This document shows, in pieces, positions 43,079-52,818 of a DNA stretch of 64,000 bases. Both the position numbers and the translations under genes were made by a program. The DNA is from JAICYJ01 sp035695105 (GTDB lineage Bacteria > Actinomycetota > Thermoleophilia > Gaiellales > JAICJC01): assembly GCA_035695105.1 (NCBI GenBank), contig DASSEV010000020.1:62001-126000 (forward strand). The letters are read 5' to 3'. Each line of letters begins with the position of its first letter. The first letter of the stretch is position 1. The notes beneath the pieces are model-generated. The model saw only the letters and a list, made by a program, of their open reading frames with translations. It was not told where the DNA came from and did not search any database.

Positions 43079-44209
43079 ATGGCTATCGACATGCGACGAC
43101 GGACCCGCACACCACTTGCTCAGCCTCCGACGCGGCGTGGGCACCGCCTCGGTCGCGTATCCCACCCGGCACTCGTGTGGATGATCGGTGTTGCGATGCT
43201 CCTGCTTGGCGGCGCCGCGGCCCACGCGTCGGCCGTCAGCGTGGTGGTGACGAGGGGTGACACGTGGGATCCAGCCGCCGGCGTGGATGCGAGCACGGGC
43301 CGGTCGTTCCTCTCGTGGACCGGGTACAACGCCGCCGGCATTCCGCACGCCTTTCTTCGCTCCCAGCCCGGCTCTCGAGTCCAGCTCAACCAGCGTGGTC
43401 AGGGGTGGGCGTGGGGGATGGACACGGCAGCCTCGACGGTTGCCTTCCAGCTCGCGAGGTACGGCGACTCGAACGTTCGCTTCTACGACTGGGTGACCGC
43501 CGCCCGGTCGGCCGCGCCCCCGACCGTCAACTCTGAGAAGTGGGAATACGAGCCATCCATATCGGGGCCCTGGCTCGTGTTCGCGCGGTGGAACCGGGTT
43601 CCGTCACCGGACGTGCGCCGCCTGTTCCTCTACAACCTGAACACGGGATCCGAGACGCTGCTGGCCGAGTTCGCCGGCGGACGAGCGGACGGCATGCTCG
43701 AGTCTGCCCAGGTGAACGGCGATTGGGTGGTCTGGACGACCTGGCGCGACCGATTCACTCAAGCGAGAGTTACTCGATACCAGATCTCGACAGGCGCCCG
43801 TGACGTGGTTCCGGCAGGGCGTCGCCCGTTCGATTATCTGAGCTCGGTGAGCCAGGACGGGACCGTCTACTTCCTCCGATCGGGCGCCGCATGTGGCACG
43901 AACGTCAGGGTGCTCCGCTACACGACCGCAGGCGTGGTGAGTCTGGTCACGCCACTTCCGGCAGGCAGGGACGGCGGAGACGAGATGTTCGCCGAATCCA
44001 TGCCAGGCGGCGGCACGGACCTGTACCTCGACACGTTTCGGTGCGACGCGCACCGCCCCAACGGAAACATCTGGAAGGTGAGCGTCGACGCCGGCGCCAC
44101 AGCACCGGTGCGGCCGGCGACGGCCGGCCGGCCGACGGCCGGTGTGCCAAAGCACCTGCCGGCCGCGGCAATGAGACGGCTTTCTGCCATCACAGGAGGG
44201 TTGCAATGA
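43079..44209 (+). CDS. Exported protein of unknown function (propeller-like)
   Basis: 376 residues (alternative Met at 43091). Signal-anchor: basic RRRTRTPLAQPPTRRGHRLG then VWMIGVAMLLLGGAAAHASA. Repeated short blocks such as WLVFARWN, WVVWTTWRD, TRYQISTG and RYTTAGVVS, each ending in a turn and aromatic strand, resemble TolB-like or DPP-like beta-propeller blades. No catalytic motif was seen. Stop overlaps the ATG of the M23-like gene (ATGA), so the pair is co-translated. Confidence 0.65.
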   Translation: MAIDMRRRTRTPLAQPPTRRGHRLGRVSHPALVWMIGVAMLLLGGAAAHASAVSVVVTRGDTWDPAAGVDASTGRSFLSWTGYNAAGIPHAFLRSQPGSRVQLNQRGQGWAWGMDTAASTVAFQLARYGDSNVRFYDWVTAARSAAPPTVNSEKWEYEPSISGPWLVFARWNRVPSPDVRRLFLYNLNTGSETLLAEFAGGRADGMLESAQVNGDWVVWTTWRDRFTQARVTRYQISTGARDVVPAGRRPFDYLSSVSQDGTVYFLRSGAACGTNVRVLRYTTAGVVSLVTPLPAGRDGGDEMFAESMPGGGTDLYLDTFRCDAHRPNGNIWKVSVDAGATAPVRPATAGRPTAGVPKHLPAAAMRRLSAITGGLQ

Positions 44210-45303
44210 GCCGGAGCTGTGCGAACCGAACCTTGCGCCTCCCGGCGTGGCTCGCCGTCGCAGCGCTCGTGATCGTCGGGTGGGCGCTCGTACGCGCAAC
44301 GCCGGCGGCGGCCCTCAGGGCGCATGACGTTCCGCGGCTGACGCTGGCGCGGCTGGATCCCTGCTTCTACGCCCCATCGCCGGCGGCGTGGTGGCCGGTC
44401 GGGCCGCGGCAGACGCCGCACGAGATCCGCGCCGGATTCAACGATCCGCACGGCGAGGACCCGATGTACTTCCACTGGGGCGTCGACGTCTCGACGAGCA
44501 CGAACGACGCTCGCGTGTACGCCATGACCTCCGGTCGTCTGACCGGCGTGCGCCTAACGGGCCCGAACGCGAAGTTCGCGATCGGACCGTTCTTCTATTA
44601 CCACGTCGTCGCCAGCGTCGTTCCGGCCGGCTCCTACGTCACGCGCGGCCAGCTCGTCGGACACATCCTTCACGACGCGCGGCACGTCCATGTTGCGGAG
44701 TGGGAGCCGGTGTGCGGACTGGTCGACCCCCGGCGACCCACCGGGCCGTTTCATGACCCGATGAACACCGAGCATCCTGTCGTCCGTGACCTGACCGCAG
44801 ACGTCGCGAACCGCGCCGCGTACCGGCCGTTCCCGTGCTGGCACACCCCGGATCCATCCACGCCGTTGTCGTTGCGTCATCTCCACGGGCGCGTCGATCT
44901 TCGCGCCGAGATCTACGACATGCCGGTTCGAAAGACGACGTTCTGGCCCCAGCAGCCGCTCATGCCCTCCGGAGCTTACGCCTGGCTGGCACCCCCGAAG
45001 AGGCGATTCCGCAGGTTCAGCCGCCTGATCACGGTGTTCGACGGTGCCCACTGGCACAACGGCGACTTCTACGCCGTGATGGCACACGGGACGGTGCGCA
45101 ACCGCAGCTGCTTCAAGGATCCACGCAGGCCCTGCGAGAACCGGTTCATCTTCCACGTCGCGCGCTCCGGCCTCGACACTCGCAACTTCCCCGACGGCTC
45201 CTACCGCTACTGCGTCAGCGCAATCACCATCAACGGCCGACGCACGACCACGTGTTGGGCAGTGCGCATCGAGAACCATCCCCGCCGCAAGCCGACCGGC
45301 TGA
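44206..45303 (+). CDS. Secreted M23 (LytM)-like peptidase
   Basis: 365 residues; ATG preceded by a strong ribosome-binding site (AGGAGGG) inside the previous gene. Signal peptide LPAWLAVAALVIVGWAL. The M23 ligands are present: His90 and Asp94 in YFHWGVDVS, His133 in YYHVVASV, His160/His162 in ARHVHVAEW. The domain is followed by a 190-residue C-terminal extension with several Cys and a final RIENHP. It probably cleaves glycyl or peptide cross-links in peptidoglycan. A hairpin terminator follows the stop. Confidence 0.85.
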   Translation: MSRSCANRTLRLPAWLAVAALVIVGWALVRATPAAALRAHDVPRLTLARLDPCFYAPSPAAWWPVGPRQTPHEIRAGFNDPHGEDPMYFHWGVDVSTSTNDARVYAMTSGRLTGVRLTGPNAKFAIGPFFYYHVVASVVPAGSYVTRGQLVGHILHDARHVHVAEWEPVCGLVDPRRPTGPFHDPMNTEHPVVRDLTADVANRAAYRPFPCWHTPDPSTPLSLRHLHGRVDLRAEIYDMPVRKTTFWPQQPLMPSGAYAWLAPPKRRFRRFSRLITVFDGAHWHNGDFYAVMAHGTVRNRSCFKDPRRPCENRFIFHVARSGLDTRNFPDGSYRYCVSAITINGRRTTTCWAVRIENHPRRKPTG

Positions 45304-45343
45304 GATCGAGACCGGCGAGCGCACCGCGCTCGAATGCGATCTC
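45302..45343 (+). terminator. Nested hairpin terminator after the M23-like gene
   Basis: Starts within the stop codon: GAGATCG pairs with CGATCTC, and inside it CGAGCGC-ACC-GCGCTCG pairs perfectly. This closes the transcript of the exported propeller-like/M23-like pair. Confidence 0.6.
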
Positions 45344-45384
45344 GCCAGGGTATCTACATGGCGCCGGGGGCTAGTGGGTCATGA

Positions 45385-45880
45385 GCGACCTGGCCGGACG
45401 CCCTGACCCGCCGCGTCCAGGTGACCCCGGACGCCTGGCGGGTGTACCACGCCGCCGTCCACGCGACCTTCGGGGGCGAGGTCGACTACGCGCGACTCCA
45501 CAAGATCGTCGTGCACCGACCCAAGCGGCGAGCGGCGTTACAGCCCGCCCGTCTGCACCGGCGTCACCGGCCACGTCGTCTCGGGAGACCCCGATCGCGA
45601 CCACATCTCGACCAGCTACGTCGGGCGGCAGAACCTGACTATGCGGATGGGCGTGCGGCGCTTCACTCGGCTGACCAACGCCTTCTCGCGGAAGGTCGAG
45701 CAGTTGACCGCCGCCACTACAACTACTGCCGGCCCCACACCACGCTCAAGGGGCCGACCCCAGCGATGGCAGCGGGCGTCACCGATCACCGCTGGACGCT
45801 CCAAGAAATGAACGGCCTACTCGACGCCGCTGAGGCCGCGAAGCCGCGCACGCGCGGGCCGTACAAGAAGCGGGACCCAC
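45385..45880 (+). pseudogene. Decayed IS1-like/DDE transposase fragment
   Basis: Reading three frames in turn gives one interrupted transposase. Frame 1 from 45388: TWPDALTRRVQVTPDAW, then GGEVDYARLHKI. Frame 2 from 45539: YSPPVCTGVTGHVVSGDPDR, then ISTSYVGRQNLTMRMGVRRF. Frame 1 again near 45717: HYNYCRPHTTL and GPTPAMAAGVTDHRWTLQEM. One frameshift lies near 45520 and a deletion near 45705. The N-terminal DDE part is missing. No terminal repeats were found. The text between the pseudogene and the DUF2339 stop (45881-45980) shows no gene. Confidence 0.85.
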
Positions 45881-45980
45881 CACCCGCCGGTGCAGTCCGG
45901 GTTCATCGTCCGACGCGCTTCCGATTCCGGTGTTTCGGCTGAACAGCGCGTTGTCGTTCGATCGCCGCGACGGCTGGTGG

Positions 45981-48900
45981 TCACCCGCCGCCGCGCTGGA
46001 CGCGATGCGGACCGCTGTTCCGAAGGCGGCTGGGCGGTTCGGACGGCGGGCCGTCTCCGGACTGCGGCAGTAGCACGTCACCACGCGCGTCCTTCGACCC
46101 GAGCCGTTGCATGAGGAAGGCCGCACCGATCAGCGCCAGCCCCGTGACGATGAAGGACGCGGCGCGTGCGGTCGAGGGAAGGAACGCCAGGTCATAGAGG
46201 AACAGCTTGGCCGGCGTGACGAACAACAGCACGACGGCGCCTGTGCGCAGGGCTCGTGAGCGATGGCGGTAGCCCAGATACAGGAGCAGCAGGCCGACGG
46301 CACACCATGTGATCGACACGGCCACCTGTCCTTGCTGGAAGTGGCTCTTCACGTTTGCGTTGCCAGTGCCGGCATCAGGGAACTCGGCGATCCCGAGGAT
46401 GGCCGCGGTGAGCGTCCAGAGCGACGCGGTGGCTGCGGCGGCCGCCCATGCCCAGGCCGGCGCCTCGCGGGGGAAGATGGTGAGGTGCTGCCGGCGCATG
46501 GCCCGCGTGCAGACCCACAGCGCTGCGGCCGCCGTCGCGATGCTGGCTATCCCTCGAGCCGGGGAAGGGTTCGAAACGAACAGGCGCCAAGGCGTCTCGA
46601 GGCCGCCGATGCTCACCAGCGCCACGAGCACGGCGAGCCAGGCTGCCGCCTCCAGTGCCAACCTCAGGTCGAGGTGCCGCCCCGTCGCGATCGGCAGCTC
46701 ATCCACCAGCAGCGCGAGCCCGAGCGCGATCGTGCCCCAGGCGGCGACCGCCCAGATGTCGGGCAGGACGGTGGACAGCGAGATGCACGCCAGGGCGATC
46801 GGGATGCGAAGGGCTGTGGTTCGCGCGGGCAGCGCCCGGATGCCGAACACGATCACGAGTGATGTGGCGAGCATGCAGACCGAGAGCGCGACGCCGCGGT
46901 GCGAACCGCTGTCCACGACAACCTGCCGGAGCAGGCGATCGTGATACGACCCGACGACGAACGCGAGGGCCAGCAGCGATGACGATTCGGTCAGCAGCTG
47001 ATCATTCCCGAAGATCCGTCGGAGGCCGGATGCGTAGAGACCCGCGGCCACCAGCGCAGAGAGCGCGGTCCAGGAGATGATCGCGGCATCGCCCGAGAGG
47101 ACGAAGACGGTCGAATAGGCGGCGACCGCGAGCGGGATCGCAGTGCTCCATCTCGGCCCGGGTACCTCCTCGCCCGCCATCACCGATGCGCTGAGGGTGG
47201 TTGCCGCGACGAGCAGAGCACCAAGAGCGAGCAGCCCCTCATGGCTGCCCCAGCTCGCGATCGTCGTGGCGTGATCCAGCGGCGCGAAGTTCTCTGCAGT
47301 GACCCCTGCGCCGAGCATGAACAGGCCGCCGGCCAGGCCGATCGCTTCGACGGGTTGGAGCACCCGCGACGCACGCGGCCAGCGCGCGGCCCCGGCGAGG
47401 CCGGCGGCCGCCGCCGCCCACGTCACCACCACCCATTCGCCGTGAAGGGCGAACGGAACGAGGTACGTCGCCGTCGCGGCCGGAAGAAGCACCGGCCAGC
47501 GTGGCCAGATCTCGAACACGCGAAGCGCTGCGGCCGCCCAGGCGAGCGATCCGATCAGCACAGCCGTGAGCGACAGGAGGCCGTGATGGCTGCCCCAGCT
47601 CTCAACCGTCCAGGCATCCTGCGGCTGCGCGAACTGGGCGAGCGTGACGAGCATGGCGAGGGCGAGCACAGACCCTGCCGTGACGACGGCCTGTGCGCGG
47701 CCGAACCAGCGTCCCGTCGCGTCGTTGAACACGGCGGCGGAGAGCCCGACAACCAGGAGCGACCAGCCGACGACCGTCCATTCTGCCGAAACCAGGAACG
47801 GCGTGGCGTACACGGCGATCGCGACCGGCACCGCGTTGACCCATAGTCGCTCCGGCGGCCACTCCGACGCAGCTCGGATCGCGGCGCACCAGACGATCGA
47901 CGCCACCAGCAGCACGGTCAACGCGAGCAGGCCATGATGGCTGCCCCACCGGTCGACGTCCAGCACATCGGCGGGCTGGGCGAATTGTGCGAGCGTCACG
48001 CCCGCCGAAAGGCCCAGCGTCGCACCGGCGCAGGCGACCGCCTGCGGATCGCCAACCCACCGGCGCGGGGCGTCGGTGAGCATCATCGTGGCGACGGCGC
48101 CCGCCAGCAGCGACCAGGCGACGATCACCCACTCACCGGACAGCAGGAACGTCGTGCCGTATACGGCGACGGCGAGGGGGAGCGCGCTCGCCCAGCGACG
48201 TGCGTCCGGCCATCGTGTGGCGCGAACTGTCGCGTAGGCCCAGGCTGCCGCGCCGGCCGTCAGGGCGATCAGGCCGAACAGCCCCTCCCGTGATCCCCAT
48301 CGCGCAACCGCGAGATCCGAGGGAGGCGAGCTCATCAGGGCGGCCACACCGGCCAGCGCAAGGTACGCGGTCGCGCCGGCGTGCAAGCGGTCTGCGCGGG
48401 TCAGCGGCACGTTCTGGACGGCAGCACTCGCGACCTCACCCCGCCGCCGCAAACGGTCTGCGACGACGGCCAGGGCGCCCGCCTCGATCGCCCAGCCTGC
48501 CGTCAGCGCCGCGCCGTGCAAGAGCAATCCGGTGGCGATCGCGATCACGCTCAGGCCGTAGGCGCCCAGAAGATCCGCGAGATCGGGATGCGGACGCCTG
48601 AGCGCCCATGGCAGCGCCGCTCCCGCCATCAGAAGTACGCCCGCTGCGAGCGTGATCCAGCCGTTCCATGCGTCGCCTGCGCGGTAGCCAACCAGTCCGA
48701 GGGTTGTCGCGATGGTCGAAGCCAGCGCGAGGGTCAGCTCGTCGAGGTGCCGAGGCGCGGCTGGGCGCAGAGCGTGGAGGTACATCGTTGCGGCCCACAG
48801 GGCTGCCAGGAGCACCGGGCCGACCATCCATGCGCCCACCTGCGGATCGACGCGCAGTGACAGCCCGAGCACCTGTGGATAGGCGACGAGCAAGACCGCC

Positions 48901-49997
48901 CATGTCACGAGCCTCCATTCGCGACGCAGCATCACCGCCAGGCCGATGCTGCCGATCACCGCGGCGAACGCGACGCCGGCAGAGGTGACGTCGCGCGACA
49001 CCGAGAGCGGCGCCAGGATCGCTGCTGAGACTGCGAACACCGCCATCGGCTGTGCGTCGATCATGAGCGCGACCACGGTTCCGAGGACTGCCACGGCGGC
49101 CACGAGGGCAAGGGCAGTTGGCTCATCGATGTACCCGTACACCTGGGTTGCGGCGTAGATGGTGACGTACAGGCCGGCAATGCCGGTTCCGGCTGCGGCG
49201 AGCACGGCCCATACGCGCTCAGGGTTCCGATGGAACCGGAGCGAGAGCGCGAGCAGCCCGAATGAGACGATTGCTCCGGATGCGATCCGGAGCGGAGGAG
49301 TGAACCAGCCGCGCTGGGCGGCAACGACGAACAAGAACGTGAGACCGAGCGTTGCGATGATGCCGCCCAGCCACGCCAGGACGACCGTGGCCGTGACGCG
49401 GCCCTTCAGCTCCTGGAGCGAGGGGAGCTCGAGCCACGGCGGCGTCCAGGGTGCGCGAGTCTGCGCCTCGGGAACGTGCGGCCGCACCGCCGGTCTCGGG
49501 ATTGCTGGTGCGGGACGCTCGGACGGCCGCCGCGTCCGTGGCGGCAGGACCACCGGAGCTGCCTCGGGCTGCGCCTCTGGCTTCAGCAGCTCGCCGCAGT
49601 TGGTGCAGTACCTGAGGTCCGGCTGAACTTCCAGACCGCAGCCAGGACACGTAGTTCGCACCGCTTCGGGCGGTGGGGCCGGCGCCGGATGGCTGAGAGC
49701 GGCCCCGCACTTGGTGCAGAAGGTGGCGCCACCCCAGACGGCCGTTCCGCAGGCCGCGCACCGCCGTGGCGGCGCTGCTTCGAGAGCGATGGGTGCGGCC
49801 CTCGGGGCGGTGGGCTCCAGCGCCGGAGCGGCGACCACCGGCTCAGGCTGAACGACCTCCGCCACCCGTAGACCGTCGAGCTCGTGGCGCAGCGTCCGTT
49901 GCTCGGCTTCGAAGCGGCGTTCCAGATCGTCAAGCCGCTGCTCGAGGTCGTCCAGCTTGCGGGACTGCTCTGGTCCGAGACCGACGGGCGGGTTCAT
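45981..49997 (-). CDS. Giant DUF2339-family membrane protein with two zinc ribbons
   Basis: 1338 residues. N-terminal coiled coil (about 11-45); two zinc ribbons with Cys80/83/94/97 and Cys117/120/131/134; a Pro/Ala-rich linker to about 190; then roughly thirty membrane helices. The membrane part contains an internal tandem repeat (see separate entry). DUF2339 proteins are uncharacterised; the exposed zinc ribbons suggest docking to a partner, perhaps in cell-envelope biogenesis. It is flanked by the transposase remnant and the phospholipase gene. Confidence 0.85.
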   Translation of the reverse strand: MNPPVGLGPEQSRKLDDLEQRLDDLERRFEAEQRTLRHELDGLRVAEVVQPEPVVAAPALEPTAPRAAPIALEAAPPRRCAACGTAVWGGATFCTKCGAALSHPAPAPPPEAVRTTCPGCGLEVQPDLRYCTNCGELLKPEAQPEAAPVVLPPRTRRPSERPAPAIPRPAVRPHVPEAQTRAPWTPPWLELPSLQELKGRVTATVVLAWLGGIIATLGLTFLFVVAAQRGWFTPPLRIASGAIVSFGLLALSLRFHRNPERVWAVLAAAGTGIAGLYVTIYAATQVYGYIDEPTALALVAAVAVLGTVVALMIDAQPMAVFAVSAAILAPLSVSRDVTSAGVAFAAVIGSIGLAVMLRREWRLVTWAVLLVAYPQVLGLSLRVDPQVGAWMVGPVLLAALWAATMYLHALRPAAPRHLDELTLALASTIATTLGLVGYRAGDAWNGWITLAAGVLLMAGAALPWALRRPHPDLADLLGAYGLSVIAIATGLLLHGAALTAGWAIEAGALAVVADRLRRRGEVASAAVQNVPLTRADRLHAGATAYLALAGVAALMSSPPSDLAVARWGSREGLFGLIALTAGAAAWAYATVRATRWPDARRWASALPLAVAVYGTTFLLSGEWVIVAWSLLAGAVATMMLTDAPRRWVGDPQAVACAGATLGLSAGVTLAQFAQPADVLDVDRWGSHHGLLALTVLLVASIVWCAAIRAASEWPPERLWVNAVPVAIAVYATPFLVSAEWTVVGWSLLVVGLSAAVFNDATGRWFGRAQAVVTAGSVLALAMLVTLAQFAQPQDAWTVESWGSHHGLLSLTAVLIGSLAWAAAALRVFEIWPRWPVLLPAATATYLVPFALHGEWVVVTWAAAAAGLAGAARWPRASRVLQPVEAIGLAGGLFMLGAGVTAENFAPLDHATTIASWGSHEGLLALGALLVAATTLSASVMAGEEVPGPRWSTAIPLAVAAYSTVFVLSGDAAIISWTALSALVAAGLYASGLRRIFGNDQLLTESSSLLALAFVVGSYHDRLLRQVVVDSGSHRGVALSVCMLATSLVIVFGIRALPARTTALRIPIALACISLSTVLPDIWAVAAWGTIALGLALLVDELPIATGRHLDLRLALEAAAWLAVLVALVSIGGLETPWRLFVSNPSPARGIASIATAAAALWVCTRAMRRQHLTIFPREAPAWAWAAAAATASLWTLTAAILGIAEFPDAGTGNANVKSHFQQGQVAVSITWCAVGLLLLYLGYRHRSRALRTGAVVLLFVTPAKLFLYDLAFLPSTARAASFIVTGLALIGAAFLMQRLGSKDARGDVLLPQSGDGPPSEPPSRLRNSGPHRVQRGGG
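46880..48299 (-). repeat. Five-fold internal protein repeat in the DUF2339 protein
   Basis: A motif W-G-S-x-x-G-L-L/F recurs at residues 567, 684, 801, 916 and (as S-G-S-H-R-G-V-A) 1030, spaced 114-117 residues apart. Each unit also contains a segment like VTLAQFAQP ahead of it and a Val/Ala helix such as AVYATPFLVSAEWTVVGWSL after it. DNA-level similarity is only moderate, so duplication was not very recent. Confidence 0.8.
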
Positions 49998-50128
49998 GGA
50001 GCGACCGTATGTCCGCGTCGCCTCTCAGGCGACAGTGCTTTCGCTGATCCGGGATACGGGTTCCCAGCGGCTGCTCGAGGCCGGCAGCTCCGCCACCGGT
50101 CACGTGACAGATACCAACTGGCGGCGGA

Positions 50129-51565
50129 TCAACGCGCGCAATGGGTGTGGAACACGTAGTGGCTGGGGCAGGGTGCGAGGATGAGGGGCGGCGTCGGCTG
50201 CTGCGTGAAGTCGAAGTCGGCTCGAAGATCTCCGAGGCCCCTGGCGTTCTCGCGGACGCTCGGCCGGCTGTCCGGACGGCCGTCTGTCCTCGGGTCGAGC
50301 CGCTGGCCGCCGAGGAAGTCGTCCTCGATGAACTTGAGGTACGCATCGAACGACAGCACCTGATGATCGACCATGCCGCGCCGCGCGTACGGAGAGATGA
50401 CGAGTCCCGGAACGCGGAGTCCATAGCCGTTGCCGTCCACCCTTGGCGGCACGACGTGGTCGTAGAAGCCGCCCCAGTCATCCCATACGACGAAGATCGC
50501 GGTGGACGGCCAGTCGGAGCTGCGCATCGCCGCGTCGACGATCTTCGTGACCCATTCCTCGCCCACCGAGATCAGGGCGGGAGGATGCTCGGAGCTGCGC
50601 TGGCTGGGGACGATCCAGGAGACGGCCGGCAGGTCGCCGTGCCGCGCTGCCGCGAAATACCGCTCCGCCGGCTGGATGTTGCGCCTCTGATCGTCCTGAG
50701 CGACGTCGGTGAACCTCGGGAGCGGGTTCCAGATCGAGGGCGTATGCGGACTCTGTTCGGGGAGGTTGCAGGCGATGTTCCCGTTCGCGCAGTCGGGATC
50801 TCTCCCCGGTGCGACGTAGTAGCGCCACGATATGCCGTGCTTGTGCAGGAGGTATGTCAGATCGGTCCACGGATATCGGGGTCCGTCCTTCGTAGAGTCC
50901 GGGGGGCGAGGGATCTCTCCCAGACTCGACGTGCAGCTCATCGGATCGAACGCGGATGTGCAGATCGCCGACCACGCGGACACGGCGAACAGATGGGCAG
51001 GAAGGCTCCATCCCAGGTTGGGCTGGAACATCCGATCCTGCAGCACATAGTTCTTCGCATACGCCCAGTAGTTCGGTATCTCTCGCGCCGTGTGGTAGCC
51101 CATGACGTCCGGGTGCTCAGGGTTGAACGAGCACTCGGGGAAGTCGGGATGGTGGGTGCAGTAGTACGCGTGGGCGTTGATGATCGCCTGGTTGACGAAC
51201 CCGTTCATCTTCCCGCCGTTGATGACGGCGCGAGCGGCGTCGACGTGGTGCGGGCCGCCCGTATCCCCGTCGGTTAGATCGTGATAGGGACGGACGCACG
51301 AGCCACGCGCGGCGTCCGGCACGCACACCCGAAACCGCCCCCTGCGCGACCTCGGTAAGCCGTCCGCGTGGGGATACGTACCGAAATAGGAGTCGAATGA
51401 GCGGTTCTCCTGCATCACGATGATCACATGCCGGATCTCGTGGATCCCCGCGCGGGCCCTCGGCTGTACTGCGGTACTCGGTCCTGTGGTGGAGGCCGCG
51501 CTCCCGCCCGAGCAGCCACTCATCGCTGCCAGGAGCGACACGCCGATCGCTGTCAGCAAGCGCAC
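50129..51565 (-). CDS. Phospholipase C/phosphoesterase-family (PF04185) lipoprotein
   Basis: 478 residues; GTG start at 51565. Signal peptide and lipobox AAMSGCSGG (Cys18). IRHVIIVMQENRSFDSYFGT is the N-terminal metal-ligand motif of the AcpA/PlcC phosphoesterase family; others are GWSLPAHLFAVSAW, VDAAMRSSDWPSTAIFVVWDDWGGFYDHV and VISPYARRG. Likely a secreted phosphatidylcholine-preferring phospholipase C or acid phosphatase. A Cys-rich C-terminal tail (CPSHYVFHTHC) is unusual. Co-directional with the propeller-like protein gene 8 bases upstream, likely one operon. Confidence 0.88.
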   Translation of the reverse strand: MRLLTAIGVSLLAAMSGCSGGSAASTTGPSTAVQPRARAGIHEIRHVIIVMQENRSFDSYFGTYPHADGLPRSRRGRFRVCVPDAARGSCVRPYHDLTDGDTGGPHHVDAARAVINGGKMNGFVNQAIINAHAYYCTHHPDFPECSFNPEHPDVMGYHTAREIPNYWAYAKNYVLQDRMFQPNLGWSLPAHLFAVSAWSAICTSAFDPMSCTSSLGEIPRPPDSTKDGPRYPWTDLTYLLHKHGISWRYYVAPGRDPDCANGNIACNLPEQSPHTPSIWNPLPRFTDVAQDDQRRNIQPAERYFAAARHGDLPAVSWIVPSQRSSEHPPALISVGEEWVTKIVDAAMRSSDWPSTAIFVVWDDWGGFYDHVVPPRVDGNGYGLRVPGLVISPYARRGMVDHQVLSFDAYLKFIEDDFLGGQRLDPRTDGRPDSRPSVRENARGLGDLRADFDFTQQPTPPLILAPCPSHYVFHTHCAR

Positions 51566-51573
51566 AGGATCCC

Positions 51574-52818
51574 TCAGCCGTCGGTCATGCCAATGCGGGC
51601 GAAGACGTCCATGACGCCGTTGGTGTCTCGGCTGACCGCAGGGAACTTCGTCCAGAAGATCGCGATCGAGCCGTCGGCGCTGAGTACGCGCCCCAGGGGT
51701 GTGCCGACCGGTGTCGGGAAGTCGGCCCCACTGTTCGCAACGCTCGCCCGGGTCGTGACGTTGGTTGAGAGGTCGCGGATCAGGAGATCACTGTGCTGAT
51801 CCGTGTCGCCGGGCGAATACCCGTCGCCCGATGCAACAAAGGCGACGTACCGACCGTCGTTCGACATCCCGCCCGCGGTGGGGTCGGACGTGTAAGGCCA
51901 CACTCCTACTGAGATGCGCGTACACGTGTGGGCCACCCGGTCATATCGGTAGACCTCGCTATGCAGGAAGCCGGTTGTCATGTCCGGCTGCGATTCGTCG
52001 AACAGGAGGTATCGCCCATCCGGCGTGATCGCGTCGGCAAGGGCCGCGCCCCGGAAGGGCGATATGACCGACCAGTCGTGCTTCTCCCCGCGCCGGTGAA
52101 CGTAGAGAACGTTGTGGTTCGTGTAGAAGATCATCGAGCCGTCTCGGGCAAAGAACCCACCCCAGAGCATGTCGCCGCCCGGTGTGTTGCCTCCCGTGGC
52201 GATGAGGTGTGTGGTTCGTGTGACGAGGTTGCGCTGGAGGAGCTGTTCGGTTCCGCTGTATGCGCGAAGGAACGTTGCGTAGCGGCCGTTCTCGCTGATG
52301 TCCATGCCGATCGTTCCGTCCCAGTTGGGGATCGCGTCCACCGTGTGGGTCCGGCCGCGAAGCCGGTCGCGAACGAACACGTTGTGGGTGGTCTTCGGAT
52401 CGAACGCACGGAGCTGGAACTCGAACATGACGAAGCGACCGGTGTTCGTGACGGCAACCGGCCAGCCACCCCCAACGAGCGGCCGGCCGTCGTTTCCTCT
52501 ACTGACGAGCCACGTTCGCCGGCGGATGAGATCGCGGACGTAGATCCCGCCGTAGCGACTGTTGCCATTCGTGAGCGCACGGGCTGACGATGTGAATGCC
52601 ACGAAGCGTCCGTTCCGGGAGATGACCGCGTTGGTGCTACCCCGGTATACCTGCGACCCATCGTTCGAGAGGCTGACACGTACCGTGCGTGTGCCCGAGA
52701 CGGCCTGTGCGGCCGCAGAGCTCACGTGGGCCGGTAAGCCTGCGCTCAAGGCCAGGGACGCCGCACAGAGGATGCCTCCGCGGAAGACGCGTGCCGAAAC
52801 CGAGCGTCTGGGGTACAT
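51574..52818 (-). CDS. Secreted TolB/PD40-type beta-propeller protein
   Basis: 414 residues with a cleavable signal peptide (FRGGILCAASLALSAGLPAHV). At least six PD40-like blades: SRNGRFVAFTS, TNTGRFVMFEF, SENGRYATFLR, TPDGRYLLFDE, SNDGRYVAFVA and SADGSIAIFWT. Such propellers bind peptides, glycans or partners; no enzyme motif is present. It lies 8 bases upstream of the phospholipase-like gene and is probably expressed with it. One hand-counted 60-base line of this gene is 58% GC, against 70% for a line in the dikinase genes. Confidence 0.75.
   Translation of the reverse strand: MYPRRSVSARVFRGGILCAASLALSAGLPAHVSSAAAQAVSGTRTVRVSLSNDGSQVYRGSTNAVISRNGRFVAFTSSARALTNGNSRYGGIYVRDLIRRRTWLVSRGNDGRPLVGGGWPVAVTNTGRFVMFEFQLRAFDPKTTHNVFVRDRLRGRTHTVDAIPNWDGTIGMDISENGRYATFLRAYSGTEQLLQRNLVTRTTHLIATGGNTPGGDMLWGGFFARDGSMIFYTNHNVLYVHRRGEKHDWSVISPFRGAALADAITPDGRYLLFDESQPDMTTGFLHSEVYRYDRVAHTCTRISVGVWPYTSDPTAGGMSNDGRYVAFVASGDGYSPGDTDQHSDLLIRDLSTNVTTRASVANSGADFPTPVGTPLGRVLSADGSIAIFWTKFPAVSRDTNGVMDVFARIGMTDG

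Noticed and set aside
48381..48860. Plus-strand frames of 120-175 residues inside the DUF2339 gene
   Set aside because: They are antisense shadows of the giant membrane protein.
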